A DNA stretch of 12,863 nucleotides from Bryobacterales bacterium (GTDB lineage Bacteria; Acidobacteriota; Terriglobia; Bryobacterales; Bryobacteraceae). The stretch lies in the NCBI GenBank assembly GCA_003487005.1, contig DNFG01000096.1:1-12863 (forward strand). Direction: 5' to 3'. Every line of letters starts with the position of its first letter. Position 1 is the first letter of the stretch. Of this stretch, positions 1 through 7,925 are shown one piece after another. The position numbers and the translations under genes are program-made. The notes under the pieces were generated by a model that was given only the letters and a program-made list of their open reading frames with translations, had not been told where the DNA came from and searched no databases.

Positions 1-1357
1 CGGTGAGCCATCTCTTCCTCTTTCTGCCACGAACCACCCGGCCCACGAAACCGAGTTCGGAAGCCACGTTGCCTGCGTTCTGACGAATCTCATTGCGGGA
101 AGTTCGCTCGTAGAGGCGGAGGAAGTTCTCCCGGTCACTTGGCAAAGCGAACACATAGGTCGCATGGCCGGGCATTGGAATCTCGGAAATGATGGCACCC
201 TGCAGCACGAACAAGAACTCCTCACGAAAGAGCAACCACGCCACGGCCCGCTTTCGGAGTTGGGCGAAGTAGTATTCCTCATAGTCCGGCTTCCAGCAGA
301 GGTACTCCGGCCGCAAGTCAGGTGCCGCACCGAGTTGGTCCAGCCACGATTGGACATCAGACGCGTCAAGCGGTTGCCGCTTCGCCTGTTCCCGAACACG
401 ATGGACGAACTCCGAGTAGCGGCCCAGAAGTTCGTGGACACCACGCGCGCGCTCCACGTCAGTTTCCAGCCTTTCCGTGACGGTCAACGCGATTCGCGAC
501 GGCAAGGCGGTCCACCATGAACGAACCTGCCATTCTCCTTTGCCGTATCGGTATCGAGCCGAGTTGACGAACGTGGCGTCCAACTCAATTGCCGAACGGA
601 GCCAGTGCTTCCAGTTGTTCCACGAAGTGTCCCACCGGAAACCGTTCAGCAAACCCGAATCGAGCCAAACCTCCAGCTTTCGACGGGATTCCAGGAACCC
701 GAGCCGGTCCGGCAAGAATTCGAAAGAGCGGAGCCGGATCTTCAGCCTTTTACGACTGGTGGTGGGCTTGTAGGAGAGGATCGCTCTCGCAAAGAACGTA
801 GATCCGTCCTTCGACAAGTCACCGGCTACCAGGATGTCCCCCTCGCCGCCATAAGGGAACGGCAGCATTGCCATGTCGTCGGCGAGGAAGGAGTCGTAGC
901 AAGCACGCAGATCGGGATTCGCAAGAATGTTGAACGCTTTCTCGCAGCCTCGCCTGAGGGCCTCATCCTCAGCGACCGCTGTCTCGGCAGTGCGCATTCG
1001 CCAGGCAAACCGAAGGCTGGAAGGGGGGCAGTCGGGGTTGACTCCGAGGGTTGAGTACAGCGTCTCGCTTCGCCCTAGCCTGGATCTGTAGAAGTAGCGG
1101 ACCAACGCTTCTCCCTCTACAACGATGCTTCTCAGAGCCGAGCCATCATTCAGGTGTGCCCGGACGAACCACGGAGCACTCGCGGCACCTTCCTTCGGAC
1201 GATTGACCAGAAGCAACCGCGCATGAAGAAGGTCGCCTCTCCGGCGCTCGTCCGAGCGGACGAGAACAGGTGAATCGTTACTCTCGCCCAGCTTGAAGCA
1301 ACGATCACCGCTCCGCACAAACCTCCGCACAAAAGGGGGAAGCTCGCCGGTCGTCAC
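1..1357 (-). CDS. Large protein with degenerate J-domain, 3' part outside window
   Basis: One minus-strand frame stays open from the left edge to a stop at 1415-1417, while the other two frames contain many stops. About 450 codons are visible and the C-terminus lies outside. Roughly 100 residues in, at 890-1064, is a J-domain-like block: LYSTLGVNPD, then a helix with FAWRMRTAE, then a final helix with AFNILANPDLRACYDSFL, the usual LsdpxxRxxYD end of DnaJ-type domains. The HPD loop that stimulates DnaK is absent, so classical co-chaperone activity is unlikely. The rest is rich in W, Y and charged residues, with no membrane segment or signal peptide, and fits no family I can name; it ends near the edge in a very basic stretch (GRVVRGRKRKRW). 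The start is uncertain: GTG codons at 1355-1357, 1328-1330 and 1316-1318 all lack a good ribosome site. Sure that it is a real gene, unsure of its function. Confidence 0.75.
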   Translation of the reverse strand, partial: MTTGELPPFVRRFVRSGDRCFKLGESNDSPVLVRSDERRRGDLLHARLLLVNRPKEGAASAPWFVRAHLNDGSALRSIVVEGEALVRYFYRSRLGRSETLYSTLGVNPDCPPSSLRFAWRMRTAETAVAEDEALRRGCEKAFNILANPDLRACYDSFLADDMAMLPFPYGGEGDILVAGDLSKDGSTFFARAILSYKPTTSRKRLKIRLRSFEFLPDRLGFLESRRKLEVWLDSGLLNGFRWDTSWNNWKHWLRSAIELDATFVNSARYRYGKGEWQVRSWWTALPSRIALTVTERLETDVERARGVHELLGRYSEFVHRVREQAKRQPLDASDVQSWLDQLGAAPDLRPEYLCWKPDYEEYYFAQLRKRAVAWLLFREEFLFVLQGAIISEIPMPGHATYVFALPSDRENFLRLYERTSRNEIRQNAGNVASELGFVGRVVRGRKRKRWLT

Positions 1358-1713
1358 TTCGCGCGGACTTTCTCGCGTTGGCACACTTGGCGGGTCGAAG
1401 GATCGCACTTGGCGTCAGATTACCGGGAACTCCCAAACAGACCAAGCGAGATCGCAGCATGTAGGGTTCGAAAGGCTCCACTCTTGTTTCGGGACGACGG
1501 ACGCGCCTTACTGCGAGACCGCCGAGCAAGTGGAGCGGCGTGCGAGAGCCAACATGCTTGCTGTGGAGATGCAAGCCGCGTGTTCGCCGACGTCACCAAC
1601 GGTGTCAACTGCTCGTCGAAAGCTCAGTTCGGCAAGGCGTGCACCCTCTTGGATTCGCGATTCTCAGGGCGATATTTCGTTCCAATAGGCGTTACGCGAT
1701 GGATTCCCAAGTC
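1358..1713. other. Intergenic stretch with no recognisable gene
   Basis: About 350 bases lie between the stop of the di-heme oxidoreductase gene and the J-like gene. Several short frames are open on both strands, but their translations show no signal peptide, domain or convincing start. There is a separated inverted repeat, GCTCCACT-c-TTG at 1475-1486 and CAAGTGGAGC at 1527-1536, with a 40-base loop. The stretch probably holds the promoter of the J-like gene and the end of the upstream transcript. I see no tRNA, rRNA or U-tract terminator in it. Confidence 0.5.
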
Positions 1714-2892
1714 TCAGAGCGACATCAAGAATGTCAGCAACGCGGAGCGCTCGCCCACCGTTCCTTCGCGGTAGCGGTCCGCAGAGGAAAGCGCCTCGCC
1801 GGCGTGACGGCGAATTGCCTGGTCCGCAGTCGCCGCACTCCCGTCGTGCAGCAAAGGCCTACGCAACCTGAGGCCCCAGAGGGCGGGAGTGCGGATCTCG
1901 TTCGCCTGAGCCGCTGCCTGCGGGATGCCGTCCCCGGTTCCAACGTCGTGCAGAAGAAGGTCAGAGAATAGTCGCACCGGTTTCTGATCGAACACGGGAT
2001 TCGAGTGGCGTCCCGTGTGGAGGACGGGCGTGTGGCATGACGCGCAACCGAACGACTGGAAGAACTGCTCTCCACTCCGGGTTTCATCGTCTTCCGGTCC
2101 TCGCTCGATGGGCGCCAAGAGGCGCATGAAGTTCTCGAAATTGTCAATTCCCCGCATCCCGGTCCGGCGATCCCGGACATCCTCCACCCCCCTCCTGGGC
2201 GGACTACAAAGGGCAATAGTCTCTGCATCTACTCCGAGCGCCACTTCATTCGGAAGGAGGTCGTTTGTGATGCCCATCTCGTTTCGATAGGCATCGGCGG
2301 AGAATGCGAGCAGCGTTGCGTGTTGGGCCTTCCAGCCGAATCGCCCGATCCGCTCCCGGCCGGACGCCAAGTCCATAATCCTTGCCGCCCGCCCACTGAT
2401 CCCATCTCCGTCCCGGTCCTCCGGATCTTCGTGGGCCGCGATCGTCTCGTCCGGAATGGCCTCTACCAGCCCAGCGCCAAATACCGGAATCGGAGACCTT
2501 CGGGCGATCACGTTCGCTTCCGCGGGTATCTGGACCTGACATCGATGGCCGGGGATTGAGAACAGGTGGAAGAGCGTGCCGCCGTTCAATTCCGTGAAAT
2601 TTCCCTCGCCATCGACGTGCCCGGCCCGCACCTCGGTCATGGTGCTGATTCCTCCAATCGCCGGGACGCTGTGGCAGACGGCGCAACTCGTACCGTTGAA
2701 CGCAGGTCCAAGACCGTCTTCCGCGGTTTCTACTTCCGTGAAATCCTCAAGCCCAATCCGGAACAGTTCAAACTCGGCGGCGCTGATTCCACGAAGCGGA
2801 TCGCCAGGAAGTGTTTTGACCTGAGTGGATTGCCCGAGCAGCAAGGCGACTCCCAACAAGGTGAAAAGAAGAGCTGCGGACAATCTCGTCAT
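1714..2892 (-). CDS. Periplasmic di-heme oxidoreductase (DUF1111 / putative peroxidase family)
   Basis: 392 residues. A signal peptide (MTRLSAALLFTLLGVALLLG) is followed by two c-type heme sites, CAVCH at residues 70-74 and CASCH at 283-287. Around the second site are motifs typical of the di-haem oxidoreductase family (PF06537, COG3488): SDLLLHDVGTGDG, then RTPALWGLR and LHDGSA. The family is exported and carries two covalent hemes; peroxidase or electron-transfer activity is assumed rather than proven. I chose ATG 2892 because AGGTGA sits 5 bases upstream, overlapping the TAG stop of the cupredoxin gene; a GTG at 2901 is the alternative. It is last in the porin-cupredoxin-cytochrome operon, so it probably exchanges electrons with the CuA protein just upstream. 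Confidence 0.9.
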   Translation of the reverse strand: MTRLSAALLFTLLGVALLLGQSTQVKTLPGDPLRGISAAEFELFRIGLEDFTEVETAEDGLGPAFNGTSCAVCHSVPAIGGISTMTEVRAGHVDGEGNFTELNGGTLFHLFSIPGHRCQVQIPAEANVIARRSPIPVFGAGLVEAIPDETIAAHEDPEDRDGDGISGRAARIMDLASGRERIGRFGWKAQHATLLAFSADAYRNEMGITNDLLPNEVALGVDAETIALCSPPRRGVEDVRDRRTGMRGIDNFENFMRLLAPIERGPEDDETRSGEQFFQSFGCASCHTPVLHTGRHSNPVFDQKPVRLFSDLLLHDVGTGDGIPQAAAQANEIRTPALWGLRLRRPLLHDGSAATADQAIRRHAGEALSSADRYREGTVGERSALLTFLMSL

Positions 2893-2901
2893 ATCTGTCA
2901 C

Positions 2902-3252
2902 CTACTTGACCTCGATCGTCCCACGCATCAGATTGTGACCGGCGCCGCAAGGCCGCGAACACTCGAACATGAATTTGCCTTTCTCCTTGGCGATGAACCG
3001 CACGCGGACTTCTCCCCGGCCCTGAGGTGGAATTGCGACTTCGATGCCAGCACTGGGGATGCGGAACCCATGGTCGGTGTCGTCGCTGGTCAGCACGAAC
3101 TCGACAAGTTCTCCCTGCTTCAGCGTCACTTTGGAAGGATTGAACGTGAATCGTTCAGCGGAGATCGATATCACGCGATCCGGTTTCCGTTCCGCATCGC
3201 TTTGAGCCAGCAGTAGGCCGCAGGCAGCGGCAAGAGTCAAGAAGTATCTCAT
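2902..3252 (-). CDS. Small exported cupredoxin with a CuA (COX2-like) site
   Basis: 116 residues: a signal peptide (about 1-18, MRYFLTLAAACGLLLAQS) and a single cupredoxin domain resembling the soluble part of cytochrome oxidase subunit II. The CuA ligands are visible: His61 in DTDHGFRIP and the cluster CSRPCGAGHNLM, giving Cys98, Cys102, His106 and Met109. The Glu of the usual C-S-E-x-C is Arg100; in COX2 that Glu binds copper through its backbone, so the copper site may survive while the Mg link is lost. There is no transmembrane hairpin and no oxidase subunit I nearby, so this is a free electron carrier or metal-binding protein rather than part of an oxidase. Its ATG (3250-3252) shares one base with the porin stop (TGATG), which implies translational coupling. 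A longer in-frame start would lie inside the porin gene and precede the signal peptide, so I rejected it. Confidence 0.9.
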   Translation of the reverse strand: MRYFLTLAAACGLLLAQSDAERKPDRVISISAERFTFNPSKVTLKQGELVEFVLTSDDTDHGFRIPSAGIEVAIPPQGRGEVRVRFIAKEKGKFMFECSRPCGAGHNLMRGTIEVK

Positions 3253-4661
3253 CAGAACCACCATCCAACTCCAAGATTCAGCCCATTCAGCGCGTTTACC
3301 ACACTGCTCTGGTTTCTGTTGAAGACGTAATCGAACTTCAGGGCGACGTCCGGTACCGGTTTGTAGGTCAATCCCGTCACCCACGATGACCGATTGAACT
3401 GCGGCAAGGGCAGGTAGCCAACAGGCATTGCCTGCTGGGTGTTGTACCGCTCGTATCGCGTGAACGCGATGACGTCGTGCCTGAATCGCCGCGGCAACAA
3501 ATGGAAGGCCGGCTCAACGTAGTAGCCACGCATCTGGCTCGCCACGTTCGGGTTTACCCCGGTCTGCTGCCGTAATCGTTGGTTCAGCGCCCCCGCCTTC
3601 GAAACCCATGAGTTCGCGAAGAGTCCGCGGAGATCCAATCGCCGGTAGCTGTATCTGCCGTCGAAGTTCACGATTGTGACTCTGGGGTTGATGCCGGGCG
3701 TATTGTATCCGGCCAAGCCGGTGTAAAGACTCGTCCCGAGCGTGAGGCGGCGCACGCCAGCATACTCCAGGCGTGCCACTGCAGCGGGATTGCGCATCGA
3801 GGAATCAAAACCGGAACTCTTGCCTTCCGCAATCCCGAACTCAGCGTTGAACCGGCTGGCATCGAGAGCTGAAGTCAGGTACGTTCTGTACCGAAATCCC
3901 TTTCCCAAATCTCCCGTGAAGCCAAAGCCTAGTTCCCGCCACGTCGTGGGGATGATGATTGACTCGACGAACGGACGCTCCACGCCGTTGAACGCCGGCG
4001 GCTCATGACGCTCGTTGATGATGCCAACAGGAGTGAGAAGCATGCCTGCGCGGAGATTGAACTTCGGCGTGATCAGGAAGTCCAGATAGGCTTGCTCTAA
4101 CGCCACCTCGCCAGACTCCTCGCCGCCTTCAACCAAAGAGTGTTCCAACTCCAACTCGCTCCAGAACTTGATCCGGTCGGAGAAGCTGTGGCCAAACAGC
4201 AATACGAATCGATGGAAGTCCGGCCGGAACGAATCACCGGACTCCTTGTTCACGTGGAAGTCCATGTACCCGGCCACCGGGAGTCGAGTTTCTGAATCGA
4301 CCGCCTTCTGGAAGTCTCCACTGACCGAAACCGGCTGTAGCCCGGGCCCGCCTTGGGTAGAAGCCAGATTGGCTGACGGCGGCGGGGGCGGAAGCGGTGC
4401 GGCGGGCGCTACTACTGAAGACCTGGCACTCAAGGCGTTGTCCAAGCGGGCCTCCAGCGCATCAAGCCGTTGGATAATGGCCAACTCAGGGGCTGGCAGA
4501 AAGGAGGGGTCGAGCATCTTCATCTTCCGCTCGAGGTCGGCGAGCCGCTTCTCCAGCTCAGTTGGATTCTGAGCCTGCCCAATTGAAAGGCTCAGCGCCA
4601 AGGCCAGAATGATCCGCGACAATCGCTTCACCGGCGTCCCAGGCACGGGTGCAGCTTGCAT
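3252..4661 (-). CDS. Outer-membrane porin-like beta-barrel with N-terminal coiled coil
   Basis: 469 residues from ATG 4661. A signal peptide (VKRLSRIILALALSLSIGQAQ) is followed by a short charged coiled-coil segment (NPTELEKRLADLERKMKML and a second heptad stretch), a proline-rich linker, and about 330 residues of alternating amphipathic strands. The protein ends in GVGWWF, the terminal aromatic signal for outer-membrane assembly. Blocks such as AYLDFLITPKFNLRAGMLLTPVG and the GFGFTGDLG region fit phosphate-selective-porin-like (OprO/OprP type) barrels; the substrate cannot be read. It is first in the operon with the CuA protein and the di-heme protein. Start choice: the predicted promoter would put the transcript start near 4664, so ATG 4661 would be almost leaderless. 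GTG 4631 gives a compact MKRLSR signal peptide with a leader of about 33 bases and is a real alternative. Confidence 0.85.
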   Translation of the reverse strand: MQAAPVPGTPVKRLSRIILALALSLSIGQAQNPTELEKRLADLERKMKMLDPSFLPAPELAIIQRLDALEARLDNALSARSSVVAPAAPLPPPPPSANLASTQGGPGLQPVSVSGDFQKAVDSETRLPVAGYMDFHVNKESGDSFRPDFHRFVLLFGHSFSDRIKFWSELELEHSLVEGGEESGEVALEQAYLDFLITPKFNLRAGMLLTPVGIINERHEPPAFNGVERPFVESIIIPTTWRELGFGFTGDLGKGFRYRTYLTSALDASRFNAEFGIAEGKSSGFDSSMRNPAAVARLEYAGVRRLTLGTSLYTGLAGYNTPGINPRVTIVNFDGRYSYRRLDLRGLFANSWVSKAGALNQRLRQQTGVNPNVASQMRGYYVEPAFHLLPRRFRHDVIAFTRYERYNTQQAMPVGYLPLPQFNRSSWVTGLTYKPVPDVALKFDYVFNRNQSSVVNALNGLNLGVGWWF

Positions 4662-4685
4662 GAATGTCTGAGTATTAACTATAGT
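4656..4685 (+). promoter_or_regulatory. Sigma70-like promoter of the DtxR-type regulator
   Basis: On the plus strand TTGCAT (4656-4661) and TATAGT (4680-4685) are 18 bases apart. The -10 lies inside the palindrome, so this promoter and the divergent porin promoter interleave. A start near 4692 leaves a leader of about 64 bases before GTG 4756. Confidence 0.5.
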
Positions 4686-4699
4686 GAAGCAGAAGTCAA
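4671..4699 (-). promoter_or_regulatory. Sigma70-like promoter of the porin operon
   Basis: On the minus strand TTGACT (4694-4699) and AATACT (4671-4676) are separated by exactly 17 bases, a good -35/-10 pair. The spacer is largely filled by the 14-bp palindrome, so a bound repressor would block RNA polymerase. Predicted from sequence only. Confidence 0.6.
4675..4688. promoter_or_regulatory. Candidate DtxR/MntR-family operator (14-bp palindrome)
   Basis: TTAACTATAGTGAA is a palindrome broken at only one base pair (TTxACTATAGTxAA). It is AT-rich in a GC-rich neighbourhood and lies between the divergent porin and regulator genes. It covers the plus-strand -10 and most of the minus-strand spacer, as expected for metal-dependent repression of both genes. 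That the neighbouring regulator binds here is inference. Confidence 0.6.
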
Positions 4700-4755
4700 G
4701 AGCCATGGTTGGCGAAGCTTCCGGCGTCCTCCATCCTACAGAAAGGGTCCGAAAC

Positions 4756-5505
4756 GTGAACATCACGATCTCCAAAGAGAACTACCTGAAGTCGATTGCC
4801 GAGGCGGAGTCAGAGGGAGAAGTGGTCATCGCAGCAACGTTGTCCAGATGGCTGCAGGTTTCTCCCCCGGCGGTGACCGCGGGCGTCCGCCGTCTCAAGC
4901 GGGATGGTTTGATCGTGACTCGGAAGGACGGGACGATCACGTTAACGAAGAACGGCAGAGCAATAGCTGACCGGCTACTGTTGAGGCACCACCTTGTTGA
5001 GAGGATGCTCACGGAAATGTTCGGCATGATGTGGTATCAGGTTCACGATGAGGCGGAGCGGTTGGAGCATGCCGTATCGGAAGATTTTGAGAGGCAACTC
5101 CTTACCGTACTGGGCCGGGAGAAGCCTTGCCCTCACGGAAACCGCATTGGGCCTGATACTCCCGAGGATCGAAGGAAGCGAGGCTGGAAGCTGTTACACG
5201 AACTAAACGGCCCCGGCGACTTCGTCGTGATGAGTGTCTTCGAGCGTGACAGGAAGCTCCTCGAATTCCTCGACACGCTCGGACTCCGACCGGGCGCATT
5301 CATTCGCTGGAACCGGCGCAACTACGATGAGACCGTTGATCTGACGATCAATGGGAAATGCATACCACTGGGTGGTCCGGCTGCGGCTAGAATCTGGGTG
5401 GCTGCCGCACCTGGAGCGGCAGAGCGCGCGTGCGCCGAGGCCACAGCGACACCTGATGGAAGCCGCCGCCCAGCGCCCGGAAGAAGCAAGTTGGTGCGAA
5501 CGTAG
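4756..5505 (+). CDS. DtxR/MntR-family metal-dependent repressor with FeoA-like C-terminal domain
   Basis: 249 residues from GTG 4756, with AAGGG 8 bases upstream. It opens with NITISKENYLKSIAEAE, the family N-terminus, then a winged helix (about 22-72, recognition helix in SPPAVTAGVRRLKRDGL), a metal-binding dimerisation domain (about 73-140, RHHLVERML and VHDEAERLEH, then PCPHGNRIG), and an SH3/FeoA-like domain (about 150-215). Metal-site reading: His79, Glu101, Glu104 and His105 are present. DtxR's Cys102 is replaced by Glu101 as in MntR, but the MntR Asp8 / DtxR Met10 position is Asn9. Manganese or iron specificity therefore cannot be decided. The tail after about 215 is Ala/Pro/Arg-rich and probably disordered. 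An earlier GTG at 4684 lies inside the palindrome, so I rejected it; ATG 4705 is possible. It probably represses itself and the divergent porin operon. Confidence 0.88.
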   Translation: MNITISKENYLKSIAEAESEGEVVIAATLSRWLQVSPPAVTAGVRRLKRDGLIVTRKDGTITLTKNGRAIADRLLLRHHLVERMLTEMFGMMWYQVHDEAERLEHAVSEDFERQLLTVLGREKPCPHGNRIGPDTPEDRRKRGWKLLHELNGPGDFVVMSVFERDRKLLEFLDTLGLRPGAFIRWNRRNYDETVDLTINGKCIPLGGPAAARIWVAAAPGAAERACAEATATPDGSRRPAPGRSKLVRT

Positions 5506-5540
5506 GCCGCCTGCCATGACACCACCTATGTCGGCGATTA

Positions 5541-6206
<666 letters not shown>

Positions 6207-6208
<2 letters not shown>

Positions 6209-6716
6209 AATTCGGCGGTGGCGGGCGCAGGGATACCTGGAATGTGTTGCCGGGCGAATCACCGAGGAGTCGTTTGAGAAGTTCTGCTGCAACCATCCCG
6301 AGAAGATCCCCTATTGGCAGCTGAACAAGAAGATTCAATTGTGGCTGGACGGCTTCGGCTATCCGGCAAACGAGGGATTTCGGATCGGTGAGTTGGCCGC
6401 GATGCTGCACGTCAGCCCCAAAACCGTTCGCCGGTGGATCAGCCTCACGTGGCTCCAGGTCAGGCAGGATCGCATTACTCGAGAATCGGTTGCTCAGTTC
6501 TGCGGACTCCATCCAGAGATGATTCGCTGCGAAGTTCTCTCATCTGAGTCCCGTGAGCTACTCACGAGGACGGACCGGCCCGGCGGGTCCTGGGGGTTTA
6601 CGGGTTTCCATCACTCTGGAGTCGTTGGCGGCGGCAGGATTGTGAAGTTGGTGTGCAATACCCTAGCCTCTAAAGTTGCCCGTGTAGGACTGCACCAACG
6701 ACGTTTACGTCGATAG
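6207..6716 (+). pseudogene. 5'-truncated double helix-turn-helix protein
   Basis: The plus-strand frame contains two copies of one helix-turn-helix unit. The first begins SIRRWRAQGYLECVAGRITE and runs on through FCCNHPEKI. The second is RIGELAAMLHVSPKTVRRW, then RITRESVAQFCGLHPEMI. The shared pattern is (S/T)(I/V)RRW...L(E/Q)...RIT.ES...FC..HPE.I, similar to MerR/excisionase-type DNA-binding helices. The first copy lacks its helix 1-2, because the sequence upstream of about 6207 is antisense RND pump remnant. The frame stays open to TAG 6714-6716, but after about 6545 the translation no longer resembles a domain. Probably a non-functional fragment; its original target cannot be told. Confidence 0.65.
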
Positions 6717-6744
6717 CGGCTGAGCAAACGGAACAGGGCTCAGC
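6699..6744 (-). terminator. Stem-loops at the end of the barrel gene, possible terminator
   Basis: A perfect 7-bp stem, GCTGAGC (6719-6725) with GCTCAGC (6738-6744), has a 12-base loop and overlaps the TGA stop of the barrel gene. A second perfect stem, CGACG-ttta-CGTCG (6699-6712), follows 6 bases later. No U-tract follows on the minus strand, so intrinsic termination is uncertain; mRNA protection is equally possible. Confidence 0.3.
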
Positions 6745-7924
6745 GGATCAGTCGCTTGAGCTGCCTTGAGAGGTCGAAGCCCGCACCAAGCCGAACCGTC
6801 GTCAATCCGTACGGAAAGCTGTGTGCCACGCGGAGGCTGAATGTGACGTCGGGATGTGGCGACCAGGAGGTCCACCCCGATAATCCGTGGTCCGACACGT
6901 CCTGCGACGGAATGGTTGCGATGGGAGCGTGGCCGTAGATGGGGGTGCCGGGCGGCATGCCGCCCGGCATGGTGTGAGGGCCAGTTGGCCCGGAACCCAT
7001 CCCGGGCATTCCCGGCATTCCGGGCATTGATCCGCTTACGGGCATGGAGCCGGCCTGCGGCACGCCGACCATTTGGCTGATCACGGTCTGCGTTCCTAAT
7101 GCGTGCAATGCGAACCCCCCAACGCCAGCCGTCCATCGCCGGCGAATGGTGTAGTCTAGACCGCCCGAGGCGTAGAATGCGTTGCCATTGCTGATGAATG
7201 GGCGCTGATATCCGACATTGTTGAACGTCGAGTTTGTGTAGCCGCCGGTGACGAAAGGGCGCAACGATTCGAATTGCCGCTGCAACGTACCATTCAGGTC
7301 CACCGACACACGGCCCGCGCCGAGTCCTTCGTCCTTGTTTCCGGTCGGGAACCCAACCGTCAATGCCGTCCCCAAGTCGACGCGTCGAAGCGGTTGCCGA
7401 AGAAAGGCCGATACGTACGCATCGCCGATGCCTATTACATCGCGCTGCGTCGTCGAAATGCCGTAGATCGGTACGCCTGCGACGATTGCGAAGTTGCCAA
7501 AGTCCATTCCGAGTTCAGGCGCGAGGGTGACAAAGGTGCCCGCCGAATTTCGATCTACAGTGGAGCCGATATAGCCGATCGGACGTGGGCCTGTCGCGCT
7601 TGACCAAACCGGCCATGAGCCCGAAACTGCCTCCAGCACCTGTTGAAACCTCGCTTCAATTGCAGGTTCGGATGCTCCGCGTTTCCTCAACTCATCGGCA
7701 TAGATATCCGCGAAAGAGCGGCCCGACTCCTTCTTGAGAAGAATGAGCCGGTTTCGATGGGTTCCCAAAGTGGAAGCCATCGCGTCCAGGGTCGTGAACT
7801 TCGTTTGGATGTCAGCCGTGAGCAGGTTGATGCGCGACCGCGAATCAGCGAGAGAATCCTGGCCCGCGACTTCGATCGAGAGAAGGAGTGAAGCCAGGAT
7901 CAAGGCAACGATGCGCACCATCAT
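6740..7924 (-). CDS. Outer-membrane beta-barrel with Met/Gly/Pro-rich loop
   Basis: 394 residues. A signal peptide (about 1-21, ending SIEVAGQ) is followed by a helical, charged segment (about 25-105, SRSRINLLTADIQTKF and a long helix) and a barrel-like region with alternating strands (about 115-285 and 350-390). Between them, residues 285-324 form a low-complexity loop (SMPGMPGMPGMGSGP and GPHTMPGGMPPG) with eight methionines and one histidine, a composition seen in copper(I)-binding segments of Cop/Pco-type proteins. The fold resembles MetA-pathway/transporter-like outer-membrane proteins, but I cannot assign a family. It begins one base after the FecR gene stop (TAG-G-ATG), so the two are co-transcribed and likely coupled. 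ATGATG gives two adjacent possible starts. Confidence 0.82.
   Translation of the reverse strand: MMVRIVALILASLLLSIEVAGQDSLADSRSRINLLTADIQTKFTTLDAMASTLGTHRNRLILLKKESGRSFADIYADELRKRGASEPAIEARFQQVLEAVSGSWPVWSSATGPRPIGYIGSTVDRNSAGTFVTLAPELGMDFGNFAIVAGVPIYGISTTQRDVIGIGDAYVSAFLRQPLRRVDLGTALTVGFPTGNKDEGLGAGRVSVDLNGTLQRQFESLRPFVTGGYTNSTFNNVGYQRPFISNGNAFYASGGLDYTIRRRWTAGVGGFALHALGTQTVISQMVGVPQAGSMPVSGSMPGMPGMPGMGSGPTGPHTMPGGMPPGTPIYGHAPIATIPSQDVSDHGLSGWTSWSPHPDVTFSLRVAHSFPYGLTTVRLGAGFDLSRQLKRLIR
6946..6969. repeat. Perfect 24-bp GC-rich palindrome inside the barrel gene
   Basis: TGCCGGGCGGCA followed directly by its exact reverse complement TGCCGCCCGGCA, with no loop. It codes for part of the Met/Pro/Gly-rich loop (around MPGGMPPG). 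It may be a by-product of repetitive Pro-Gly-Met codons, or a cruciform or binding site. Confidence 0.7.
7004..7030. repeat. Three tandem 9-bp units encoding PGM repeats
   Basis: GGGCATTCC, CGGCATTCC and GGGCATTGA in direct succession encode the PGMPGMPGM-type part of the Met-rich loop on the minus strand. Slipped-strand changes here would alter the number of Met residues without breaking the frame. Confidence 0.65.
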
Positions 7925-7925
7925 C

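Noticed and set aside
164..1054. Overlapping plus-strand open frames of 70-149 codons
   Set aside because: They are antisense to the uninterrupted minus-strand frame with a J-like domain; their translations show no domain, and the minus frame explains the coding bias.
1464..1480. GGGTTCGAAAGGCTCC resembling a tRNA T-arm
   Set aside because: The flanking bases do not form the 5-bp T stem and no acceptor or anticodon arms surround it.
1475..1536. Inverted repeat GCTCCACT-TTG / CAAGTGGAGC as a structured RNA
   Set aside because: The loop is 40 bases, one arm has a bulge, and no further conserved pairing is visible; kept only as a note on the gap.
6572..6590. GGACC...GGTCC hairpin as a terminator of the HTH fragment
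   Set aside because: Short stem inside the still-open frame and no T-tract on the plus strand.
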